A DNA stretch of 64,000 bases, taken from positions 1-64,000 of the forward strand of contig JAOVVO010000038.1 in NCBI GenBank assembly GCA_028564675.1, given 5' to 3'. Positions 53,101 through 64,000 of this stretch are shown one piece after another (position 1 is the first letter of the stretch; every line of letters starts with the position of its first letter). The notes beneath the pieces were generated by a model. That model was given only the letters and a program-made list of their open reading frames with translations, did not search any database and had not been told where the DNA came from. The translations under genes were made by a program, and so were the position numbers. This DNA is from Onchocerca lupi. Taxonomy: Eukaryota > Nematoda > Chromadorea > Rhabditida > Onchocercidae.

Positions 53101-56100
53101 AGATAGGGAAGAAGTGAAAAGGACAGATGCATAACGAATATTTACTCTGTAAACTTCGATTGTCATGCTAGAATAGGCTTAGATTGTGGCTCTATCTTCA
53201 TCCGACTAGTAGTTCGGGATTTATTCGAGCAATCCTGATGACCAAATCCAGAATAACTTATATTTCCCGATAGTACTACAAGATTCTGTCACAACGATAT
53301 GATTCAATCATAAATTTCTTCTAAATTGAGATTTTATACTATTAAATATCGTAATTCGCTGAAGAACATGGATAAAAAGATTTCCTTAACAATCCAACTT
53401 GATCAATAATGATAGGAATGAGAAAGCATTTTGTTGGAGAACGGAATAAGATGGAGAGATGAACAAATAGATTAGTTAAATGGAATTTATTGGCCAGAAA
53501 TGAAGTCTTGAAAGAATCAAACTAAAATGACAAACCGTTTGTGTACATTAAGTTTGCAAACAGAGCACTGTAGTCCTTGATTGATCAATCCATAAAGCAT
53601 CGAACCGCAATGATCACAAAATGTTGGTCGCTTATAACTGTGAACTGTAAATCGATGCGGCATGTTGATATTGAATCGGCCAAGGCCTTGCTGTAATGCA
53701 TTCATCTTAATGAAACTTGAATCCGAAAGTAAGCTCAGTGTAGAAATTTAAAAATTTGACAGATGATCTACCAGAAGTTGCCAAGTACTCAACTTCAAAG
53801 GGTTTTCAGCTGGACTGAAAACAACTAACCAAAATTCGATTTTGAAATACAAGAAAAAAAGAACTAATTTTAATTTCGAAAAATTTCAAAAATCCGTGCA
53901 ATCTCAAATGGGAATTTCAGACTTTTCGCAATCTGTAGCGCACCTTTTCATAAGTATTTCAGAAAATAATATTGAAGTATTTCAAACGATTGCAGGAATC
54001 GGCCTTTAATATAACTCAAAAATATCCCATTATTTTTCTTTCTTCTTAATAATCGCAATTTTTTCTTCTTGATTCGGAAATTTGACACTAAAGAATCTCG
54101 AAAAACTGAGAACAAACAAAAGTTCTCTTGAATCCTCAAATTCCATCAAAACAAAAAGGAGCATTTAAAAAAAATCCATTGAGGATTAATTACTTTAAAT
54201 CATAAATAGCTTTTGCTAATATCATTATTTTTTTTTGGAAAAATATTTTAAATTAAAAACCAAGATAAATCAAATAGATTAAAAAACTTGTCTCAAAAAG
54301 TGTCATCAAAATCATCAGAGAAATGTAAATCATAAGAAAGAATCCTTTATTTTTGTTTGAACAGAGGATTAAAGGATTCACTGTTAAAGGTTTCGATTTC
54401 AAGTTCAAATTGTTAACGACAGTTGACCTTCAGCGTATTTTTACTGATGTTTTTGAAATCTTGAGAATAAAGAGCTATGTCCAACATCTTCTTAGTATGA
54501 AGTCAATTTAGGTATTACTTTAAAGTTTTTTATTTCGGACACGAAATACTAAATTTACCTTGGCTGCTTCAGTTTGTAGTTCATCGATGGCATTGACCCG
54601 ACTTCCAGGACATTTCCATAATACCTGCTCATGGCATCGCTTGTGCACAACTACGGTGCATACTTAAAAAGAATATCTGCATTGAAAAAGATTTGATTTT
54701 TTTTTTCAGCTAAACTTTTCTGATTTAAAAGCAGCACAACTATCTCTAAAGTAAATGAAGCTTTCGAAAGCTTAAATTTAATTTTATATCTTTCACATAT
54801 GTTTCTTTTGTAAATCATTAGAAATGCGAATTTCCCATGAAAAAAAAATGATCATATACATTCCTTCTTATAAATATATCCATGCTCTTTACAAGAGATA
54901 TATTGCTTGTGGAACATGTCGTAACGGATTTAAAATTAGCATTTAACGAATTCTATAAAAGAATTCAAATTCGGATACTTTGTTATGCATGTTTTTTTCC
55001 TACAAAAATTGTTAGCAACATGAGATTACATAGTCATTTTCTGAGATAATTTCAGAAATACTATAATTTCTGACAGCTTTAGATCTTAGTAGGAAGAAGA
55101 TTGCATAGGTTAAGGGATAGGAATGAATTCGAGTTAACAAAGAAAAGAAAATCTCAGCGACGAATAATGCAAAGAGTTATCAAAACGCACAAGCCCTATC
55201 CTTCATTGATTATTTTAAAAAATTAAGAAATTGCAAATAAAAAAATTCTTGTCGAAAATAAAATTGAAGGAAAATTTTTGTTAAAATAAAAAAAGAATCG
55301 AAGTTGCTGTAGCTTCGTCCCTTCCTGATACTCTCTGGCTTTTAATTTAAATATGCAACTACAACTTACTTTGGCATTGGTAGCCTTGTTTGCCAAGTCC
55401 CCAAATAAAATCTTTACAATGCGCACAAAAAGTTGGCTGTCGTAAAAATAAGGCCATAAATTTATGCCCCGTTACCTAAATTAGAATGACTCTTAGATGT
55501 GTCGATTCTAATTTATCAAATCTTAAATCACTATATTATTTTTCTAAAATAAAAAAGAAGATTAGTAAACAAAAGCAATTTCGATGTTATCAAGCAGAAA
55601 AAAAAACGTAAATGAATGCATTATTTCAATGAACTAATTGCTACTTGTTTGCTTCATACAAAGAAACGATTACAAACCTCATGAATTCTCCGGCGCATTG
55701 CGCCTCGGCGCTGTCGACTACTGAATGCATCGGTGCGTTCTTGAAAAACCCGCTTTTCTTTGGCAATATTTCGAGATACTTCTAAATAAGGTACAGTTTT
55801 ACGATGAACTTTTCTGAAAACAACAATAATCTTCAAAAAAGATGCTCCCTTATTTTGCCTCTAAGATGTTTCTATTTTGAGAAGTGATTAATGAATAATA
55901 GAAACTTCTGAAATTGATAAATTTATTTTAAATAAAAAATGTTTAAATTTACGCAAAATTTATGCTAACCTTCACTCAATGAACCTTTCAGCTCAATAAG
56001 TAAATGAAGTTGTCCGTGTGGTTCCAGATCGATCTAGAAAGATGAGTATTAGTGCTGATTTCTTCTTTCTTTTTTTACTTTATAAATTGTCTGTATTTCA

Positions 56101-57115
56101 CATTAGGAAAAAACTTCAACTTGGAATTGCTGGGCTTTCAAGAAAAGCTCATCAGCCAAATTTCCCAACTCACAGATTCTTTTCCGAGAAATAACTTGTA
56201 AATTGTTAGTTTACCCTATGATTTGGCCTTGAATATATAATTCAAATTTCTCTTAAAAGATTTTCTTTTTTTTATTCGATTATGTCATTAATCAGTTCTG
56301 TAAAGAGCTTCAGTTCATACCCAGATGTCATTCTTTGTTCCAATTTTAAGATCTTCGAATTGTATACGACAATTGGCCACAAAATCATCAGGAGGTAAGG
56401 AGCAATCATGAAAAACGGTAAATTCAAGCTCATGACCATTATGAACTTCAGTCTATAAAAAATAATCTGGTACGATACAGATTAATCAAAATGATGGTAC
56501 TTGGTAAATAAGAATTATTTGGAGTTTTAATTATTAGAAGAACTCCGTAAAAACACCCTAGAATGGACATGAAACCTCGTAATCTTCATTCCAAACAGGC
56601 ATGCAAGTTTTTGGACAAGTCAGTGTTTCTCCAATGTGCTGCTCATCACAGTCAATTTTTACATAAACATCCAATAATGCTGTGTCTTTTGAAGTGGTCG
56701 TAAATCTATAAAGAAAGAGAAAGTTCTTAATCGGAATAAAAACTTATCACGATATGCTTTTAATATCACCGTTATCAAAACGGCAAATAATAATGAAATA
56801 TCTATAATCAAACGAAATATCTTTATGGAATTTTAAAGATATGTTAGAATAAAGTAATCGCAACAGAATATCTTTCTCTCTTGAAATTCTTAGAAGTAAA
56901 ATGAGTGCAATAAAAATGCAGCCATTTTATATTCGCTTAATAGGGATATGAATGCAAGCATATGGCTAAATCATCTAATTTCTCCGGTTGTTTATCAATA
57001 TAGAAAGATAGAACATGAAATTCATTCATTATACTGACCTTTTTGACCATTCAGTAAGTCGAAGATCACGAGCTTCTATAACTTTTATAAGAGCGATTCC
57101 GTTGAAAATTGTCAT
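47169..57115 (-). CDS. pkc-1: Novel-type protein kinase C, epsilon/eta class (PKC-1)
   Basis: Seventeen exons, in transcript order: 57115-57039, 56705-56576, 56452-56321, 56033-55970, 55808-55678, 55475-55370, 54662-54559, 53705-53536, 52616-52505, 50322-50226, 49852-49725, 49448-49275, 48909-48755, 48602-48464, 48324-48136, 47665-47519, 47321-47169. They keep phase throughout and give 735 residues, close to human PKC epsilon. It is a diacylglycerol-activated, calcium-independent Ser/Thr kinase acting at membranes. Domains: C2-like 1-134; pseudosubstrate RQRRGAMRRRIHE at 166-178 with Ala171 replacing the phosphoacceptor; C1A about 182-231; C1B about 265-313; kinase about 405-670 with GKGSFG, Lys433, RDLKLDN (Asp528) and DFG at 546. 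Phosphorylation sites: activation-loop Thr562, turn-motif Thr706, hydrophobic-motif Ser725. Nothing essential is missing. C. elegans PKC-1 acts in neurons to promote neuropeptide release; the same role here is inference. Two introns start with GC (see findings). A TTTTCTTACAG acceptor 35 bases before the ATG supports the start. Confidence 0.97.
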
Positions 57116-58249
57116 AACCACATCTAATTACTTCACCATATTTTTCAATACTGTAAGAAAAAAATGAAGCAAAATGAGTTGTACAGAACAATTCGATGAC
57201 TGTTTCGCTTTTCGATGAATATTCGTTAAAAGAAAAAAAAAGAAGAAATATGTATGGTTATCATTTATTTGCCTTTTTTCATTCCTAACTAATTCAGTTT
57301 TTTCTTCTTTTTTTTTCTAGCCAGTGAACGCAGTGCATGAAGATAAATGGTCGATAAGGTATTGTATTCATACTACTGACCAAAATTATCAACCAATCGA
57401 TCTTTTACCTCAGAACATTGGCTTGTAGGATAGGGGATGGATATGATGTGATGATTACTTTTATTCTAATGCAATATTGATGGATAAACGGTATAACATG
57501 ATCGGAAAATAACTCCTGTCGAGAGCGGAGAGATAATACGAGAATCAGAAGATGTTGATGATATGATAACGATGATGATGAAGTCAAAAAGTTTGGGAGT
57601 ATGATTCTTTGAAAGCGAACAAATTGCTCAACGTTGTTACTGGTAGTGGTGAAGGTTGAATATCCAGGAAAAGAGATTGAGTTATCCGAACGGAAGGCGG
57701 AGTAGGAGAGTTGGTATTTTTTTCTGGATGAATCCACTGGGAAACAAGCAAATGGCTTCGATGTATGCTTCAATTTTATTCATACCTTCCTCTTTCCTGC
57801 CCTTTTTACTTAATGTATAAAAGTCTCTCTATGCTTCTTCTTTTTCCTTCATATCTTCTTCGATTCTTTCGCTTTTGCTTCTGAATTCAGAATTTTAAAT
57901 CAGAAAATGAATCAGTTTGAAAACACAGCGAATTTGATTAAGGGATATCATACAAAAATGAAAATGAAAAAGATGAAAGATCATATCGGGAAGTACCAAA
58001 TTTTGCCTAGTTCAACAGGTTTATTTGAGGATACCAAGGGGAAGAAAAAATGGCGAAATGATCGAATGATGGAGAATAAAATGGAAAAAATAGTATTTCC
58101 ATCTTCTTCAAATTAGTCCTATTGTTATACTTACACTATAAATAGGATGGATGGGCTATCCAGTCAATAATTTAAGTCATCAAAGTTTTCAACATAGATA
58201 CATACATACATACATATCATCAAAGTTTTCAACATACATACATGCACAT

Positions 58250-58288
<39 letters not shown>

Positions 58289-61200
58289 CAGACACACACA
58301 CACACAGACACACACACGCATACATAGATTTGTTGTCAAAGGGAGGAAGAAAAACTCTCGAAGGATGAAGACAGAACTGATATTGGTATTTGTCTTCTGA
58401 AAGTTATGTGAAAAAAGTGTGCAGCATGGATGGAGCATTTTGAAATAAATTGATGCTGAGAAGAGAGCAAAAGCTGAAAAGCGAACTGAACTGACAGGAT
58501 GAAAATTGTTTTCATTCTTCTTCAAATTTGAATCGAGACAGCTCAACATGAAGTTGAGACGAGATGATGATAAGAGTTGACGACAAAATTTGGCAGCTTT
58601 ATTTTCTTCAATAAAATCCCCGTCTGTTGAGAAATGTGTGTTATATTATTTTTTTCAAGCACACTACTCAAATGTCTCATGACAATATCAACAAAAAAAT
58701 TTCATACGAACATAATTGTTGGCAATCTTCAAGAAACGAACAAAAATAACTCATGAATTTTATCTTAGAATTATTCAATCATAAATGATTTACAACGAAT
58801 TCGAACTTTAAAATCATTTACACTCTCCACTAAAACTAATTAAAATATGACTAGCTTCGAAATATTTGTAATCGTTTAATACTTCCAAAATACATCAATT
58901 TTCTAATCTTGATTTAGATAAAATTTATTTTGAAATTTATCATAGATTTTCAAAACGATTAATCTCCTTCAGTTATATTAGCTTTGAAAAAAAGGAAAAC
59001 ATAAAGATTTAAAGATGAGTATGCTAAGGAACTGTGATCTCTTCATATTTTTTTGAATTTCCTGGCAAACAACTGAGAATTCGCTTGGACATATCACTTG
59101 ATGATGATTCATTCGAATAGAATGCCAACAATTTTCAGCTTTTCGCAAATATTTTAATTAATGCTGACATTTTTGTATCATACTGTAGATTCTTTTGTTC
59201 ATATGTAACTTTTGGCATAAATTCTTTTAGGTCAAAATTTTTGGTTTTTGAATTGTTTAGGTAATTAAAGTCAAATTAACCAAAGATAAGCTGTTGTAAC
59301 CGTAGAGAAGATATCTTCTTGAGGGGGATGAATTAAAGTTATTAATTTATGCGATGGTTCGTCCCGCTGTATCACTGCATGTTGACATGAGATACTGATC
59401 TCCAAAATATTTCACAGTTTTGTTTTTGTTTTTTTCTTTAAATTCTTCCCGATTTGATAATTTTTTTATTAAGAGTCTTTTATTATGGAAATATGACAAA
59501 GAGCTTTCTAATTCAATTTCCGATCTTGGAGTCTTATCGATAATTGATAGTTATACCATTCTGATATAATTTAGATTGATTTGAAATAGGAATGCTGTGA
59601 AAGTCTTGGAAACAAATTAAATAAAGTTATAAACTAAAGTGTAAAGATCATTCAAGGCAGTGAATCATCTCCGCTAATCATCCTATGCAAAATGATTTAT
59701 CAAAGACTTTTTTGGTTTTTAATTCAAAAACGACAAATGCTGCTAAACATGACGTAACTCTGAATTCTTCCGAAGAATATTTCTGAATGGAATTTGGAGT
59801 AATAGTTCCGTCGTTTTTCTTCTATTTATAAAAAGTATCCAATGTGAAGTGATTCGTAAAAAGCGTTTACTTAGGATAAAAATACTCGAAGAAATTAAGT
59901 CCTACACAAAATTTTATTCAATTTTTGTCTTTAATTCTATCGCATCTACATTTCATCAAATACATTTTCGTTTTCTCCATGGAAATCAGTGCATAAAAGA
60001 GATTTCTTCTGAAAAGTTAATCTGTCATAAAAGAGATTAATGTTTCAGATATTGAAAACTATCTGTATGAGATCTTATCAAAAGGAAAATAATAAAAAAT
60101 TAACATACAAATTGTTATTGTGTTAATGATCGCATTAATTATTTCTCATTACGATACTGCACTATAAAATTGCAATTTGTCATCGTAGGTCATTAAAAAC
60201 GATTTCCAGAATTTATTAAAAAAAGGTTGCAAAAATACTTTTGTATCAATGTAAATATAAATGCAATTATATGCATCTGAAATGAAAACTGTCGCAATTG
60301 AATGAGCAGTTGTTGTTTGGGATTGTTTTTATTATCCTTTGTCAGGAGTCCCGTTTATCAAATAATATATGAAACTGACATGATTTATTTAAAATCAGTA
60401 ATTACTGACTTAAGTTAAGAAGCTGATGGAGTACTTGTTAGCGGGACAAAGTTAAACACAAAATTTCAAAATTGGATAAAGTACCGAGAAATGTGAGAAT
60501 TCAAAATAATTTCCCTTACCATTTTATGCAGTGCTAGAATTTATTTTCTGATTTATTAGTTCAACAAAAATTTCAGTCGCATTTTCATCCTTTCATTCAG
60601 CCCAAAAAGAAATAATTTCTTCTCAAACGATTTCTTAATATCTTTTAGTAAATCTCCAGTTTTGGACATCTATGATAAGTTTTTTTCAATCTGATATAGA
60701 ACATGATAAGATAAAAAAAATCTTGAAGAGATCATATCTTTTTGAGAAGATTGGAACTATGAAAATAAGATTGAAATTTCTGTTGAATTATTAGATCGAA
60801 AAATAAATTCTAGTATAAATAATAAAGAAAATTACTTTGAATTCTCTTATGTCCCAATGCTTCATCTACTTATGCAATCATTCATAATATTCTGAATAGA
60901 GGATAGTCCAAGAGGAATTTTTTTAGGAAAATTATTTTCTTGATTAATAATATTCCTTAAAATGCGTAAGTATAAAATAGGTGCCTAATAAAAGGTTGTT
61001 TTATCAAGTTTAAAGGCATTCTTTTCGAGAACATTCCTTTAAAAAATTATGGATATCTAAATAGTCTTAGGAAAAGAACTGGTGAAGTTTCTAAAAAAGT
61101 TCAGGCGGAAAATTGTAAAAGGAAAATTGATGAGCTTCAGATTGTACAGTGACAACAATTATACTATTCGGGGAATATAAATTTTTTTTCGCATATAATA

Positions 61201-63759
61201 AATAAATGACGAAACACGATTTTTTCATTATTAGCCTTATTTTCGGAAAATAAAACCACAATAATGATAATTACTAATAGCCCGACGAAACCCCTATGTT
61301 GATCATGCGAATATTGTATGAATGAGTGAAAAATTGAAAATCTCAAGAGAATTAAAAATATCATGTTCAAGATATTTCATTTCAAAATCAAATTTAGGTA
61401 AAAAAATTGCGTAAGCACTGAAGCATTCAATTCATGACTATAGGTTCCCTTTTTTATATACACTCTATCATTTCATGACTACAGTAACTCAAAAATTAGA
61501 CGACTTTCTCAGGAATAATTTTATGAATCTTTCTTTTTCGCCTTTCTAAACAAAATAAGAATATGTATGCCAAGGTAACGGTCTTTCAGCTTGCGAAAAG
61601 TAATAAAAAAAAAAATTAAATTCCATGGTAACTATTTGTGAACTTCTTATGGGAGCAGAGTATAACCATTAGTCTTTTACACACAAACTGAGTTTAAATT
61701 AAAAGAAAAAAAAAGAAAATATACACGAAAATTGAACAATTCAAATCTATGAAGTGGCAATATTGCAACATATCGGTGTTAATTTGCGCTTATTTGAAGC
61801 ATTTAGAGAAGAGTTTTAATCCAATGTTAGTATATAACGAAGAACTAAATAACATTAACTTAATCAAACTTCTTTCTGACCAAAGAGAGAATTTAGCAAC
61901 TTGGCAAACATAATCTATTTGGTGAAAGATCTATTTCCTTTTTTTCTTTTACCATTCATTTATTTAAGTGATTGCCTTATGAGCAACGTTAATAGATTCT
62001 TCTCTTATGAGTGTACGTTAAATTATTTTCAGATAAATAACCTTCCTAAGACAATTGCCTTTTTTAATTCTTCACTCTAGTTAGATCTAAAGCTAAAATA
62101 TATTTTTAATCAAATAGTCAAATTAAACTTTAACGAATGAAAACCCAAAAAATTACTGCAGAATTTATGTGCATAGAATTGATGATGAAAACAAATTTGC
62201 TTAGAGCAACAGAAATTGACGATTTTTCGATTTTATGAAATTGATGAATAAAACGATTATTTGAATCAATATTTCACTCTCTTAACATTTTTCAATCAAG
62301 TGAAATTGAGCTGATGGCTTTCGTTTCTCTCCGTAAATAATAGTCGTTTCGGTTTAATAATTTATCGAGCATCCAAATAAAAGTTCCGGGTCAACTGAGA
62401 GGTATTCTACGTTTTCTTGACCAAATATAATTTGAATATCTCCCTGGGACATGAGAATCAAAGCATGGCTTGAAAATTTTCTGAAAATCAAAAGACCAAG
62501 AAAATGAAGAATACGGCAGCATGCATGACCATATCTGAACATATTTGAAGATGGGATGTATTAAGCAGACGGACAGCCAAAGTGATAGAATTTTCCAAAA
62601 TTTTTGATTTACATTTATTTAATTCTTTCAACTGAAATTGACGATGTATTTCCTAAAGATGCCTAACATGACATGTAGATTGAAAAATGCATAATTATAA
62701 TAAATTAGTGATAACAAAAAGGAAATTGATGGTGAAATCCCCAATGAGTGCTCATATCTCTAAAATGCAAAATCATTCTTTCATTACTAAACCAAAATGT
62801 TTGCTATCAATTATTTAGAATAAAAATTACTAAAGAAATTTTGGATTTACAACAAATTTTGCAATAATCTATGATCCTTCGCGAAATTTCAAAGGTCACT
62901 TGAGGGAATTCAAAGACATCTTGTTTTTCTGTTCTATGCTATGTATCTCATTCAGCATGCTGTAATGTGCTGTAAAGCAACTAACTTGGAAATTCAAAGG
63001 ATGAAACAATACAATGCAAGTGAATACAGCATTTCACTATCATTGACAATATCAAATTGATAACCACTGAAAATCATGGCGAAAATCTCGTGAACACATC
63101 TGAGCCAAATGTTCACTATTATCTACATCAGAATGTTCTTCTAATTTACGGAATCTTCAAAATACTGGAAAAATATCGAAAAAAAAAAATTGAATAGGAA
63201 AGCAAACAGTATAGCAGTAATACCGCAATATTAGTGGTGAACATAAGAGATGATAAGACTTGACTTTTATCTTTCCTTTTTATTCTCTTTTTGTTGTCAT
63301 GAACAGTATATATATAAAATAAGCAATGTAATGAATGACGAAAATAAAAATAAAATAAATCTGTTTCACGTCCATACCACCTCTAACAATAGTTGCTCAA
63401 CTTTTATAATGTGATATAATTTCATCATCTTTTCCTGATATAGAATCAAAGATATAGGATTCAGGTAGCAGAATGTAATATACAAGCCGAGGATTCGAGT
63501 TATTCAAAATGAGTGCAACCGACAGTGCTGAAAAGTCAATAAAAACTACGACGTACGGAATGAAACAAGACGGATTAATCTTAATAATTAATGATTGCAT
63601 GAAAATTTCGAATCGACATGAGAATATGCCTAAATTTAGCTGTGTCTTGATTAAATTTAAATTTTGTCTTCTCGTAATAACTATCATTTCACAAAAGAAT
63701 AGTATCCTCATTCTTTATATTATCAATAGTTATCAAATTTGTTATAACCACATTATCCG
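57116..63759. other. Intergenic DNA upstream of pkc-1
   Basis: About 6.6 kb with no supported gene. It begins with the short pkc-1 5' leader (to about 57150) and its acceptor, so more 5' non-coding exons or the promoter should lie somewhere in it. It contains the CATA/CA microsatellite at 58177-58326 and short homopolymers. The longest open stretch (57773-57405, minus) has no recognisable domain. A 38-base plus-strand segment at 57321-57358 lies between TTTTTTTCTAG and AAG|GTATTG and is open in one frame, but it stands alone. Confidence 0.5.
58177..58326. repeat. CATA/CA microsatellite with duplicated unique segment
   Basis: Runs of CATA (58201-58217 and about 58236-58266) lead into a CA run (58266-58318) with GA interruptions, ending in CGCATACATA. 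An 18-base unique segment, ATCAAAGTTTTCAACATA, is present twice (from 58179 and from 58218), one copy before each CATA run, showing that the array grew by duplicating flanking sequence too. The minus-strand open frame of Cys, Val and Met residues across it is an artefact of the repeat. Confidence 0.95.
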
Positions 63760-64000
63760 TCAAGCAATATCATATTCATAATTGTCATAATCTTTTGTTT
63801 CAGATTTATGTCCAGGAAGGGATTTATCGGATGATTCTGATGGTATTATAATCATCTGAACATCGTCAGTCAAATTGCTGGTTAAGAACAAAATTTTCCA
63901 TTTCATTCCAACTTCTGTAATTTCTATAGATGACTTTGACTAATACGAACGTACCACTTAAAAAATTTTTGCATATTCTATAGAATTTCACTGCCCAATG
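63760..64000 (-). CDS. 3' end of an unknown gene running off the window
   Basis: The last exon is read as 63914-63760, after the acceptor AAATTACAG: 50 codons and TGA. It contains MKWKILFLTSNLTDD and LPGHKSETKDYDNYEYD, an acidic, tyrosine-bearing tail ending in Ile-Ala. The exon before it would be 64000-63955 (HWAVKFYRICKNFLS, cut by the window edge) with donor GTG|GTACGT. The phases match, and the intron between them would be only 40 bases, which is near the lower limit. The 5' part lies beyond the window. I recognise no family. The opposite strand can also be read as a 62-residue two-exon frame (63509-63641 and 63804-63859); I prefer the minus reading for its length and composition, but the choice is not secure. 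Confidence 0.42.

Noticed and set aside
57405..57773. Minus-strand 122-codon frame upstream of pkc-1
   Set aside because: No recognised domain, no upstream acceptor of quality and no continuity with the pkc-1 start, which has its own acceptor 35 bases before the ATG.
58229..58549. Minus-strand 106-codon frame across the CA repeat
   Set aside because: Half of it is Val/Cys/Met translation of the microsatellite.
1..64000. tRNA, rRNA, spliced-leader RNA, CRISPR array, prophage or intact transposon
   Set aside because: Looked for tRNA B-box patterns, the filarial spliced-leader motif, regularly spaced repeats and transposase or reverse-transcriptase motifs. None was convincing.

Overview
The window is nuclear DNA of a eukaryote, most likely a clade III (filarial-type) parasitic nematode. 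The reasons are its strong AT richness (roughly 30% GC by eye), many short exons with nematode-style TTTCAG acceptors, and proteins that read as orthologues of Caenorhabditis elegans genes. The species cannot be fixed from the sequence. Nothing prokaryotic, no operon of the bacterial type, no CRISPR array, no intact transposon and no convincing tRNA was seen. All gene models were built by hand from splice sites, reading phase and remembered family alignments; no transcript data were used. Layout, left to right. 1-89 is a TTA microsatellite, then about 4.6 kb with no convincing gene but two tandem repeats. 4713-6992 (+) is a five-exon calmodulin-like gene matching cal-1. 9625-12600 (+) is a seven-exon divergent PP1-type phosphatase with a perfect 17-bp hairpin about 150 bp upstream. 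12.6-20.9 kb holds no gene I can support. 20938-31420 (+) is a large gene of about 29 exons for MTK1/MAP3K4, complete through the kinase domain; only its extreme N-terminus is uncertain. 32388-33452 (+) is a three-exon gene for a COA3-like cytochrome oxidase assembly factor. 33.5-40.1 kb is mostly empty, with a few unplaced exon-like stretches on the minus strand at 37.6-38.75 kb. 40130-44922 (+) is a twelve-exon, phase-consistent gene for a highly charged protein of no family I recognise, possibly extending to 47066. 47169-57115 (-) is a complete 17-exon novel-type protein kinase C (PKC epsilon/eta class, pkc-1). The rest is AT-rich DNA with a CA/CATA microsatellite, and at the far right the 3' end of another minus-strand gene runs off the window. 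Three genes are classical signalling parts: a calcium sensor, a MAP3K feeding p38/JNK modules, and a diacylglycerol-regulated kinase. The PP1-like enzyme could oppose such kinases. They are not shown to act together: each has its own promoter region and spacing, and neighbourhood here is not evidence of a pathway. The points most worth a second look are two GC-AG introns in the PKC gene, both with the same GCAAGT donor; the unrecognised charged-protein gene and its unresolved 3' end; the tail-less PP1; and the hairpin upstream of it.
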